A stretch of 64,000 bases of DNA from Fulvivirga ligni (GTDB lineage Bacteria; Bacteroidota; Bacteroidia; Cytophagales; Cyclobacteriaceae): positions 2,647,001 to 2,711,000 of the forward strand of contig NZ_CP089979.1 in NCBI RefSeq assembly GCF_021389935.1, read 5' to 3'. A model generated the notes under the pieces. It was not told where the DNA came from, did not search any database, and saw nothing but the letters and a program-made list of their open reading frames with translations. Position numbers and translations under genes: made by a program. Below are positions 43,470 through 52,075 of the stretch, piece after piece (positions within the stretch are counted from its first letter, which is position 1; every line of letters starts with the position of its first letter).

Positions 43470-46400
43470 ATGAGTATGAAGAAAATCTTACTATTTAGTT
43501 TATTAATGATCCTGACACTACTTGGCTATGGTCAAAGTAAGGTGACGGGTATGGTCAAGGATGACCAGGGTGGACCTCTGCCAGGAGTAAATGTACTGGT
43601 GAAGGGCACTACCCAGGGTGCCGTTACGGGCATAGATGGTTCCTTTACTTTAATGGTTAACGAAGATGCCATTTTAGTTTTTAGCTTTATAGGCTATGTC
43701 ACTGAAGAGGTGACTGTTGGCAGCAAGTCTTCAATAGATGTTACTATGAAGCAGGATGTACAGTCTCTTGAGGAAGTGGTAGTAGTAGGTTATGGTACTA
43801 CAACTAAGAAAGAGTTGACAGGTTCTATTGCTGCAGTTAATAGTGACGAAATTCAAGCCTTGAATCCACAGCGTTTAGAACAAGCACTACAGGGACAAGC
43901 AGCGGGGGTGAATATATCGTCTGTATCTGGCTCACCAGGTGGAGCGTTGAATATAAGAATAAGGGGACTATCAACCAATGGTAATAATAACCCATTGATA
44001 TTAGTAGATGGTGTTACATATTCTGCAGAGGGCCTCAATGCACTTAACCCATCCGATATAGAATCTATCAACGTTTTAAAGGATGCTACTGCTGGTATTT
44101 ATGGAGTTAGAGCAGCTAACGGTGTTATATTTATTACTACCAAAAAAGGGAAAGTGAATACTCCTGCTTCATTAAATTTTTCTGGTTATTATGGAATTCA
44201 GGAAACGTCTAGAAAGTTAGATGTTTTAAATGCACATGAGTATGCCGTATTAAAGAATGAAACGCTAGCTTCTGGTGGTCAGGCTCCACCATTCAATAAT
44301 ACAAATTTAGGAGAAGGTACTAATTGGCAGGATGAAGTTTTTCAAACTGCGCCCATCCAAAATTATAGCCTTTCTGCTACTGGTGGATCAGAGAAGACAA
44401 CATATGCTATTGGTGGTTCATACTTGGATCAGGAAGGTATTGTTGGTGGAGATAAGGCCAGCTTTAGAAGATATAATGCTCGTTTAAACTTTGTTACTGA
44501 ACTTGCTCCAAAGCTAAAATTGGAAAATGTTCTTTTGTTCTCAAACGAGAAAAGGAAGGCTTTGCCTGAGAATACAATAGGTTCTGTTTTGTATAATACT
44601 ATTAATGCATCTCCTGCAAGAGAAGTTTTTCAGGAAGATGGCTCATATAGCTATTTGACAGAAGTAAATGATATAATCAACCCACTGGCGCAAATTGAGA
44701 ATTCTTACAACAGATCAATTACCAATAAACTCACAGGTAAGCAAGAATTGATTTATGATATTAACAAGGATTTTAAAGCTTCAGCTCGTGCTGGTTATAA
44801 CTATGCTGTAGTTGATTCCAAAAGTTTTGCTCCACCTGTTTTCTATGGACCCGGAAAGGCTCAAAACACCTTAAGAGATGATCTAACTCCTAATGAGGTA
44901 ACTATAGCTGAAGATCTTTCTATACCGGTATATAATTCATTGAATGAAAGTAAAACTGTTTACTTTGATTACACTATTGAAGGTTTCTTAAATTATGATC
45001 ATGTATTCTCTGATGTACACGGCCTAAAAGCTACGTTAGGTTTTTCTTTATTCAGTGATGCTGGTGATAACTTATCAGGCTACGCCGTAAACGTACCTTA
45101 TGATTCTTGGGAAAATGCGGATATACAGGCCGCCAGTGGTTCTGATTTGCTACAAAAGACAAGTTCATATACCTATAGAGATCGTCTTCAATCTTATTTC
45201 ATTAGAGCAGAATATGATTACAAAGGCAAATATTTTCTTTCCGCCATTGTAAGAAGAGATGCCTCCAGCAAGTTTGGCCCTAATAAAAGAGTGGGTTATT
45301 TCCCTTCTGGGTCTGCGGCCTGGTTAGTGTCCGATGAGGACTTTTTTGAATCAAGTTTTGTTCAATTTGCCAAAGTTAGAGCCAGTTATGGTGTGACTGG
45401 AAATGATAAGATACCTGCTAATGGCTATAGAGCCCTGCTGGGTGGAGAAGGTGTTTATCCATTTGATGACCAGTTAATTGTCGGTAGAGCGATTGGTAGA
45501 ATTAATAACCCAATATTACAGTGGGAGACCAACTATCAGGCGGATTTTGGAGTTGACCTTACCCTTCTAGGTAAAGTTGATGTAACACTTGATTACTATA
45601 TTAAAACTACAAAGGACCTTTTATTTACACCGGATGTATCAGGTGTTTTAGGTTCATATGGCCCTGGTGGAGGTAGCCCGATTATCAATGGTGGGGATGT
45701 TCGAAATAGTGGATTAGAAGTGGCTATTAATTATGCCAATAACGTTTCTTCAGATTTCAGTTATAGCATTGGTTATAATATGGCTACAGTTCATAATGAG
45801 GTGCTCAGACTTCCTGATGGAGTTGAGTTTTTAGAGGGCGGAGCTTTTGGAGTTGGTGGTGAAACATCATCAAGAATGCAAGAAGGTTATCCTCTAGGAT
45901 ATTTCTTTGGTTATAAAACAGATGGTGTATATCAAAGCCAGGAAGAAGTGACTAGCAGAGGCGTGACTCAGGATGGTGCACAGGCAGGAGATTTAAGGTT
46001 CGTTGATGTAAGTGGAGATGGTAGCATCAACTTCAATAATGACTCAGATAAAACTATGATTGGCTCACCTATCCCGGATGTAACTATGGGTTTAAATTTA
46101 GGTGCTAATTACAAAGGAATAGATTTTTCTGCCAGTATATATTCATCAATTGGAAATGAAATATTAAGAAACTATGAAAGACAGCAGCCTTTATCTAACC
46201 TACTAGCCTACAGACTTGATCGCTGGACAGGGCAGGGTAGTACTAATGAGCACCCAAGATTGACCACTGAGAGTAATAAAAATAATGTAATCTCAGATTA
46301 CTATGTGGAAGATGGATCTTATGTACGACTAAGAAACATTCAGCTTGGTTATACATTGCCATCTGAACTTACCAAAAAGATTGGCGCCGAACAATTTAGA

Positions 46401-46553
46401 ATTTACGTTTCGGCCAACAATTTAATTACTCTTACCAAGTACAAAGGTTATGATCCTGATGTGAATGGCGGTGCAGGAATCGCAGGAGGAATTGACTACG
46501 GATTCTATCCTCAGCCAAGAGTTTATATGTTAGGTGTTAACTTAAAATTTTAA
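43470..46553 (+). CDS. susC: SusC/RagA-family TonB-dependent outer-membrane transporter (laminarin-type locus)
   Basis: The protein has 1027 residues (1025 if the second Met is used) with a signal peptide ending LLGYGQ. It has a carboxypeptidase-regulatory-like domain (VTGMVKDDQGGPLPGVNVLVKG), the plug motif NIRIRGLSTNGNNNPLILVDG and IYGVRAANGVIFITTKKG, and a barrel that ends in F. It is followed after 3 bases by its SusD partner. The GH16 enzyme and PKD-type binding protein downstream suggest the cargo is beta-1,3-glucan oligosaccharides. The substrate is inferred from context. Confidence 0.95.
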   Translation: MSMKKILLFSLLMILTLLGYGQSKVTGMVKDDQGGPLPGVNVLVKGTTQGAVTGIDGSFTLMVNEDAILVFSFIGYVTEEVTVGSKSSIDVTMKQDVQSLEEVVVVGYGTTTKKELTGSIAAVNSDEIQALNPQRLEQALQGQAAGVNISSVSGSPGGALNIRIRGLSTNGNNNPLILVDGVTYSAEGLNALNPSDIESINVLKDATAGIYGVRAANGVIFITTKKGKVNTPASLNFSGYYGIQETSRKLDVLNAHEYAVLKNETLASGGQAPPFNNTNLGEGTNWQDEVFQTAPIQNYSLSATGGSEKTTYAIGGSYLDQEGIVGGDKASFRRYNARLNFVTELAPKLKLENVLLFSNEKRKALPENTIGSVLYNTINASPAREVFQEDGSYSYLTEVNDIINPLAQIENSYNRSITNKLTGKQELIYDINKDFKASARAGYNYAVVDSKSFAPPVFYGPGKAQNTLRDDLTPNEVTIAEDLSIPVYNSLNESKTVYFDYTIEGFLNYDHVFSDVHGLKATLGFSLFSDAGDNLSGYAVNVPYDSWENADIQAASGSDLLQKTSSYTYRDRLQSYFIRAEYDYKGKYFLSAIVRRDASSKFGPNKRVGYFPSGSAAWLVSDEDFFESSFVQFAKVRASYGVTGNDKIPANGYRALLGGEGVYPFDDQLIVGRAIGRINNPILQWETNYQADFGVDLTLLGKVDVTLDYYIKTTKDLLFTPDVSGVLGSYGPGGGSPIINGGDVRNSGLEVAINYANNVSSDFSYSIGYNMATVHNEVLRLPDGVEFLEGGAFGVGGETSSRMQEGYPLGYFFGYKTDGVYQSQEEVTSRGVTQDGAQAGDLRFVDVSGDGSINFNNDSDKTMIGSPIPDVTMGLNLGANYKGIDFSASIYSSIGNEILRNYERQQPLSNLLAYRLDRWTGQGSTNEHPRLTTESNKNNVISDYYVEDGSYVRLRNIQLGYTLPSELTKKIGAEQFRIYVSANNLITLTKYKGYDPDVNGGAGIAGGIDYGFYPQPRVYMLGVNLKF

Positions 46554-46556
46554 ATA

Positions 46557-48032
46557 ATGAACAAGTTAAATAAACTAAAAATATTAATGGTTCTATTCGC
46601 CTTGATCATTGCAAGCTGTGATGATTATATAGAGATAGAGCCTCGTTATGTGCTTGATGCTGAAAACTATTTTCAGTCTGAAAAGGACTATGAAGATGCT
46701 TTGGTAAGTGCTTATGACCTTCTACAAACATCATATCTATCATTATGGATAGGTGAAATTGCCTCTGATAATTCAATTGCTGGAGGTGAAAGTGTCACTG
46801 ATACTCAGGGGCTACATGAAATAGATGAAATGAAGCATGGAGGGGTGAATAATGAGCTGAGAAATGTGTGGAGATTCATGTATGCAGGTATTACACGAAC
46901 CAATTATATCTTTGAAAACAAGGATAATATTGAGTTTGAAGGAAAAACCCAGATTATGGCGCAGGCTTCCTTTCTACGCGCTTACTATTATTTTGAATTA
47001 GTGAAATTCTTTGGCGATGTACCTCTTATTGTTGATAAAAGGTTAGGAATCGATGATTTATCTTCATTGCAGAGGACTCCGAAGAGTGAAGTTTATACTC
47101 AGATAGAGACAGACTTAAAATTTGCTTCGGATAATTTAGGTTGGACCGCTGCTCAAAAAGGTAGGGTTACTAAAGGTGCAGCTCTTTCTTTATTGGGGAA
47201 AGTATATCTATATGAAAACAAGTTCACAGAGGCCGCAGCTGCATTTCAAACTGTAATTGATGAAGGTCAGTATGACTTGTTCTCTGATTATTCCACTTTG
47301 TTTAGAGCAAATAATGAGAACAATTCTGAAACTGTATTTGATGTGCAGTATGTGAGCTTAGAAGGCGGTGGATACGGATGTTTAGAGTGTTTGGAGGGTA
47401 ATGCCGCTCCAGGTTTTCAAGGAATCAGAGGATATACAGGTCCAATTTATGCTGACGGTAATAGCTACAATTTGCCTACTCAAGATCTGGTGGATGAGTT
47501 TGAGGCTGGAGATCCAAGATTAGAAGCTAGTATATTAGATATAGTGGCCTTTGCCGAGGCTAGTGCAGAGCCCGTTGCATATACCGAAGGAGTTGGTGGC
47601 CATACCGGTTACTATAACAATAAATACATCAAAAGACAAGATGAACTTGGTCCCGGTGACAATGACCTTACCAGCCCTAATAACTATCGAGTGATAAGAT
47701 ATGCTGATGTTTTACTTATGGCAGCTGAGGCATATAACAGAATGCCGGGTGCTAATGATGATTTGGCCAGAACATATCTTAACGAGGTGAGAGACAGAGT
47801 GGGATTAGCAGCAGTTACTGCTTCAGGCAGTGAACTTACCGGTGCTATTTACCATGAGAGACGAGTAGAGCTTTCGGGAGAAGGACACCACTTTTTCGAT
47901 TTGGTAAGGACAAATAGAGCTGAGGCTGAAATAGATGGTTTCACAGCTCCTAAAAATAACTTGTTTCCTATTCCTCAAGATGAGATTGATTTAGCAGGTG
48001 CAGGATGGCAGCAAAATCAAGGATATAATTAA
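46557..48032 (+). CDS. susD: SusD/RagB-family glycan-binding lipoprotein (laminarin-type locus)
   Basis: The protein has 491 residues with a lipoprotein signal (LFALIIASCDD). SusD features are AQASFLRAYYYFELVKFFGDVPLI, KGAALSLLGKVYLY, the C-terminal VIRYADVLLMAAEAYNR and HERRVELSGEGHHFFDLVRT, and PIPQDEIDLAG near the end. It follows SusC by 3 bases, so translation is probably coupled. It caps the transporter on the outside of the cell and recruits glycan. Confidence 0.95.
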   Translation: MNKLNKLKILMVLFALIIASCDDYIEIEPRYVLDAENYFQSEKDYEDALVSAYDLLQTSYLSLWIGEIASDNSIAGGESVTDTQGLHEIDEMKHGGVNNELRNVWRFMYAGITRTNYIFENKDNIEFEGKTQIMAQASFLRAYYYFELVKFFGDVPLIVDKRLGIDDLSSLQRTPKSEVYTQIETDLKFASDNLGWTAAQKGRVTKGAALSLLGKVYLYENKFTEAAAAFQTVIDEGQYDLFSDYSTLFRANNENNSETVFDVQYVSLEGGGYGCLECLEGNAAPGFQGIRGYTGPIYADGNSYNLPTQDLVDEFEAGDPRLEASILDIVAFAEASAEPVAYTEGVGGHTGYYNNKYIKRQDELGPGDNDLTSPNNYRVIRYADVLLMAAEAYNRMPGANDDLARTYLNEVRDRVGLAAVTASGSELTGAIYHERRVELSGEGHHFFDLVRTNRAEAEIDGFTAPKNNLFPIPQDEIDLAGAGWQQNQGYN

Positions 48033-48053
48033 TCATTAAAAGAGAAATTGACT

Positions 48054-49928
48054 ATGAGATATATATTAAAAAAATACTGGTTATTTCTTGTTATACTCTT
48101 GCCGTTGGCTTGCCAGGAAGAGTATGAACTGGGTGATACCCCACCTGTAGAAGCTGATGCAGCTTTTACAATGACCACAGCCGAAGATAGTGACAACAAA
48201 ATCATTTTTTCTTCGGGTTCAGATAGCTTTTTGAAAATCTGGGACTTAGGTAATGGACAAACTGGAAAAGGTAATACTATCACAGGTATATATCCTGATT
48301 CGGGCACTTATGTTATAAACTTAACTGTATATAATGCGGCGGGTAGTATAAGTTCAACTCAGGAAATTTATATAGCCATGCCTGATCCTACATTACTAGA
48401 CAAACCATTATATAATTTCCTTACAGGAGGTGCTGATGCCGAAAATGGTAAAGTATGGGTTATGGATTCTACCAGTAAGAGTCACTTTGGGGTAGGTCCA
48501 AATCCTGTAGATGAAGCAGCTGGATACTTCCCTAACTATTATGATGCAGGTGCTTTAGAAAAGTCTGGCGGCGGAATGTATGATGATACTTATACCTTTA
48601 AGTTAGCGGCTTATGGGTTTGAAATGGAAACTAATGGAAATGTATATATCAACCCGGCGCAGTCAGGTGAATTCAGCGAGACTTATGAAAGTCCTGTAGG
48701 CGATTTAACTGCTAACTATAACGCACCGGAAAACTTGACTTGGAATATTGTAGAAGCTGGAGAGTTTCCAATCTTAACTATTAGTAATGGAGGGTTTCTT
48801 GGGTATTACACGGGAGTATCTACCTATCAGATCATTAGCATATCTGAAAATCAAATGTTCTTGAGATACCTGGACTCGTCCACACCTGATCTCTCATGGT
48901 ACATTAAGTTGATACAAGCTGGTTATGATGCCGGAGGTGGCGAAGGAGGAGGAGAGGAAGAGCCTGAAACCTACTCTTTGCCATTAACATTTGAAACTGA
49001 AGTGCCAACTTTTGACGTATTTGGAGGAAGTACCTATGAGGTGGTTGACAATCCAGATGCCTCAGGAATTAACACCTCTGCTAAGGTAGCTACTACCACT
49101 CATGGTGGAGAAACATGGGCAGGGTTATTTGTAAGTCTTACGGATCCATTAGATTTTTCTTCTTTAAATACCTTTAAAATTAAAGTATGGGCCCCACAAA
49201 CTGGTACATTCAGGTTAAAGTTTGAAAACGCAGCCAATGGAGATGATTTTGTGGAAATAGATCAGGATATTACGGTAGTTGAAGAATGGCAGGAATTAAG
49301 TTTTGATGTATCGGCCGTGACGTCAGATCAATATTCTAAAATAGTGATCTTCCCGGGTTGGAATGTATCAAATGCAGGTACCTTTTATTTTGACGACATG
49401 CAGTTAGTTTCTGATAACTGTGATGGGGAAACAGGAGAATCACTAGAGCCTGATCCAGGGATTAATTTCAATTTACAATCTGATGTGAGCTTTGGACAGT
49501 TTGGTAACATTGTGGCTGGTAGAGTGCCTAACCCTAATCCTTCTGGAATAAACACTAGCTGCTTTGTGAATTCTTATGAAAAATCAGCAGGTTGTGAAAC
49601 ATGGTCAGGTGTTGCTTATGGACTTGATAATGCCATTGATTTTGCATCTACCACCAAGAAAGTCTTCAAGATGAAAGTATTTGCAGTGGATCAGGTTACA
49701 GATGTAGTTTTAAGATTGGAAAAGTTACCACATCCAGATACTGAACCATCTGCAGAAAGAATCGCAACTATTTCTGGTACTGGAGCTTGGGAAGAATTAA
49801 CATTCGATTTCTCTGATATCACTGACCCGAACACCTATAAGAATTTAGTTATTTACTTCGAAAGAGGAGCAACCTGTGATGGAGACTCTTATTATTTCGA
49901 TGATCTGGTTCAGGTGGAAGCAGATTAA
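48054..49928 (+). CDS. Surface glycan-binding lipoprotein with PKD and two jelly-roll modules
   Basis: I start at the ATG at 48054; the frame is open to a TTG at 48048. It has a lipoprotein signal (LLPLACQEE). A PKD domain covers about 30-110 (IIFSSGSDSFLKIWDLGNGQTG). A beta-sandwich module follows (about 120-295), then an acidic Gly/Glu linker. Two carbohydrate-binding-type jelly rolls end the protein (about 310-460, FETEVPTFDVFGG to FYFDDMQLV; and 470-625, FNLQSDVSFGQFGN to YYFDDLVQV). Each jelly roll ends in a repeated YFDD-hydrophobic motif. It occupies the SusE/SGBP position of the locus. Proteins of this kind in marine Bacteroidota bind laminarin on the surface. No catalytic motif was seen. 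Confidence 0.8.
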   Translation: MRYILKKYWLFLVILLPLACQEEYELGDTPPVEADAAFTMTTAEDSDNKIIFSSGSDSFLKIWDLGNGQTGKGNTITGIYPDSGTYVINLTVYNAAGSISSTQEIYIAMPDPTLLDKPLYNFLTGGADAENGKVWVMDSTSKSHFGVGPNPVDEAAGYFPNYYDAGALEKSGGGMYDDTYTFKLAAYGFEMETNGNVYINPAQSGEFSETYESPVGDLTANYNAPENLTWNIVEAGEFPILTISNGGFLGYYTGVSTYQIISISENQMFLRYLDSSTPDLSWYIKLIQAGYDAGGGEGGGEEEPETYSLPLTFETEVPTFDVFGGSTYEVVDNPDASGINTSAKVATTTHGGETWAGLFVSLTDPLDFSSLNTFKIKVWAPQTGTFRLKFENAANGDDFVEIDQDITVVEEWQELSFDVSAVTSDQYSKIVIFPGWNVSNAGTFYFDDMQLVSDNCDGETGESLEPDPGINFNLQSDVSFGQFGNIVAGRVPNPNPSGINTSCFVNSYEKSAGCETWSGVAYGLDNAIDFASTTKKVFKMKVFAVDQVTDVVLRLEKLPHPDTEPSAERIATISGTGAWEELTFDFSDITDPNTYKNLVIYFERGATCDGDSYYFDDLVQVEAD

Positions 49929-49958
49929 GCATTATTTAAACCCTTTATTTAAGATTAT

Positions 49959-51050
49959 ATGAAAAATTATTTTTTAATCATATTTAGTTTAATTTTCCTT
50001 ACCGCATGCGGTGAAGATGGCGATGGGCCTGACGCAATTGCTCCTACTAATCTAATGTTAACCACTATGGTGGGAGAGAATGGCGAGGTAAGTTTTGCAG
50101 CCACCGCAGATAACGCCAATTACTTTAATTACTATTTTGGAGAGACCTCAGGTGAAACGGCTACCTATTCAGCAGATGGGAAAGCTTCCCACACATATTC
50201 TAAGTCAGGGAGCTTCACTGTGACAGTTCGGGCTCATACTAGTCAAAGTGTTTATACCTCTGAAACAGCAAATGTTACAGTAGAAGTTGAGATTGAGGTG
50301 CCAACAGATGGCTACTCGACCCCTGAAAGTTATGAGGGAATGACTCTTGTATGGAGAGACGAATTCGATGGTAACTCATTGAACGAAGATGATTGGACTT
50401 TTGAAATCGGTAATAATGGTGGATGGGGTAATAATGAGCTGGAGTATTATCAGAAGGAAAATACTACCGTGGAAGATGGTCACCTTATCATTGAAGCTAG
50501 AAAAGAATCCAAAGGTGGATTTGACTATACCTCATCGCGGATTAAAACTCAAGACAAGCAGGTGTTTAAGTATGGCCGTATTGATATAAGAGCTGCTCTT
50601 CCAAAAGGTCAAGGTATATGGCCTGCCTTGTGGATGCTTGGTAACAATATTACTGAAGTTAGCTGGCCTAAATGCGGTGAAATTGATATAATGGAAATGG
50701 TAGGAGGTTCAGTGGATAATAGAGATGCCACTGTGCATAGTACCCTTCATTGGGATTCTAATGGTCACGCTTTCACAGGAGATTCATATGAGTTATCTTC
50801 AGGATTGTTTGCTGACGAATTTCATGTATTCACACTAATATGGAACGAAAATACAATTACTTCATATGTAGATGATCAGCAGTTTTTTATAATTGATATT
50901 AAGCCTGCGGATTTAAACGAATTTCATGAAGAATTCTTTTTACTATTCAACGTAGCTGTGGGAGGTGACTGGCCTGGAAGCCCTGATGCAAGTACTGTAT
51001 TTCCACAGCGTATGGTTGTGGATTATGTGAGGGTATTTCAGGAAAATTAA
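49959..51050 (+). CDS. GH16 lipoprotein, probable endo-beta-1,3-glucanase (laminarinase)
   Basis: The protein has 363 residues with a lipoprotein signal (LIFLTACGED). A PKD-like module (about 30-105) precedes a GH16 domain (about 115-363). The catalytic motif is GEIDIMEMVG (nucleophile first Glu, acid/base second Glu), preceded by WPALWMLG and followed by HSTLHWD. The substrate side shows WGNNELEYYQKENTTVEDGHLIIEARKE, typical of laminarinase-type GH16. It would cut beta-1,3-glucan at the outer membrane. It is the last gene of the SusC-SusD-SGBP-GH16 operon and is followed by a terminator. Confidence 0.92.
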   Translation: MKNYFLIIFSLIFLTACGEDGDGPDAIAPTNLMLTTMVGENGEVSFAATADNANYFNYYFGETSGETATYSADGKASHTYSKSGSFTVTVRAHTSQSVYTSETANVTVEVEIEVPTDGYSTPESYEGMTLVWRDEFDGNSLNEDDWTFEIGNNGGWGNNELEYYQKENTTVEDGHLIIEARKESKGGFDYTSSRIKTQDKQVFKYGRIDIRAALPKGQGIWPALWMLGNNITEVSWPKCGEIDIMEMVGGSVDNRDATVHSTLHWDSNGHAFTGDSYELSSGLFADEFHVFTLIWNENTITSYVDDQQFFIIDIKPADLNEFHEEFFLLFNVAVGGDWPGSPDASTVFPQRMVVDYVRVFQEN

Positions 51051-51070
51051 TCCTAATAAATTTACATTTA

Positions 51071-51102
51071 AAAAGCCGTTTCGTCTGAAACGGCTTTTTT
51101 TG
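51071..51102 (+). terminator. Rho-independent terminator of the laminarin-type locus
   Basis: AAAAGCCGTTTC (51071-51082) and GAAACGGCTTTT (51087-51098) form a 12-pair stem with a GTCT loop and a run of Ts. It lies 21 bases past the GH16 stop. Confidence 0.95.
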
Positions 51103-51157
51103 TTTAAATTCTCACTACATTAGCATTACATTTATTTAAAACTGAAATCAAGAATCA

Positions 51158-51706
51158 ATGAAAAAGCATTTTATCATCTTAGGTTTATGTTCTATAGTTT
51201 TTGCTTGTAATCCTAAAACAGAAAAAGACTCTGATGCTACAGACTCTACCGAAACTCAGGCTACAGCTCATGAAGATGAAGTGGAGGAAGCTGGTGAAGT
51301 AAAGCTTACCGGTAATTTCGGAGAAGACATTACAGAAGAAAATGCTATTGAAATTACAGAATTAGAGGCAGCCCTGGCTGATAGTGATTCTGTGGCCGTA
51401 AAAGTAGAAGGTGACATAGTGACTACTTGTAAGAAAAAGGGTTGCTGGATGACCATGGAAGTGCCTGAGAAAGAAGATATGAGAGTTACCTTCAAGGACT
51501 ATGGTTTCTTTGTACCTACAAGCGGTGTTGAAGGAAAGCATGCCATTTTAGATGGATATGCTAAAAAGGTTACTACAGATGTAGAAACCTTAAAGCACTT
51601 CGCTAAAGATGCAGGTAAATCTCAGGAAGAGATAGATGCCATCACTGAGCCTAAAACAGAAATTACATTCGTAGCGGATGGTGTTATCATCAAGGATACT
51701 AAATAA
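51158..51706 (+). CDS. DUF4920-family lipoprotein
   Basis: The protein has 182 residues with a lipoprotein signal (SIVFACNPK), then a low-complexity acidic linker. A DUF4920 domain covers about 48-180, with VEGDIVTTCKKKGCWMTMEV, where a Cys pair (TCKKKGC) is kept, and FKDYGFFVPTSGVEGKHAILDGYAKK. DUF4920 proteins are exported or lipid-anchored and uncharacterised; the Cys pair hints at metal or redox chemistry. It stands alone between two terminated or opposed units: the laminarin terminator upstream and a convergent gene ending 1 base downstream. Confidence 0.85.
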   Translation: MKKHFIILGLCSIVFACNPKTEKDSDATDSTETQATAHEDEVEEAGEVKLTGNFGEDITEENAIEITELEAALADSDSVAVKVEGDIVTTCKKKGCWMTMEVPEKEDMRVTFKDYGFFVPTSGVEGKHAILDGYAKKVTTDVETLKHFAKDAGKSQEEIDAITEPKTEITFVADGVIIKDTK

Positions 51707-52075
51707 TCAAGGCTTATAAACATTGGAATCTTTTCCTTTAAAAAGATTCCTAAATAGCGTGCCGCTAGCGGCAGACAAGCCACCAACTAGCCCTCCTATT
51801 AAAGCTACAATAATTATTAGTTTATAATTATTAGCGGAAAATAGGGGGGCTACTTTGTTTGTAAGGTTGGAGCTGGTTTCGCTATCAATAATAAAGGCCA
51901 TTGTTCCCCAAAGCAGAAATATGGCAAGAAAGCCTGAAAGAAATGCCATCAGACCTTTCAAATTGAATATTGCTCCTGCAGCAGATGCGAGTATGGCCAG
52001 GGACCAAAATGGATAAAAGTAATTACATAAATATCCTAGTATGATTATAGAGATGGTTTGTAAGGCAAATTTCAT
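51707..52075 (-). CDS. Small membrane protein of unknown function
   Basis: I do not recognise this 122-residue protein. It has about four hydrophobic helices (near residues 4-22, 25-40, 43-63 and 85-105), a Gly-rich last helix (IIIVALIGGLVGGLSAASG), and a basic C-terminal tail (LFRNLFKGKDS). Its ATG overlaps the stop of the upstream penicillin-acylase gene by 4 bases, so the two are translated together. It may assist or anchor that enzyme, but nothing in the sequence shows how. Confidence 0.7.
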   Translation of the reverse strand: MKFALQTISIIILGYLCNYFYPFWSLAILASAAGAIFNLKGLMAFLSGFLAIFLLWGTMAFIIDSETSSNLTNKVAPLFSANNYKLIIIVALIGGLVGGLSAASGTLFRNLFKGKDSNVYKP

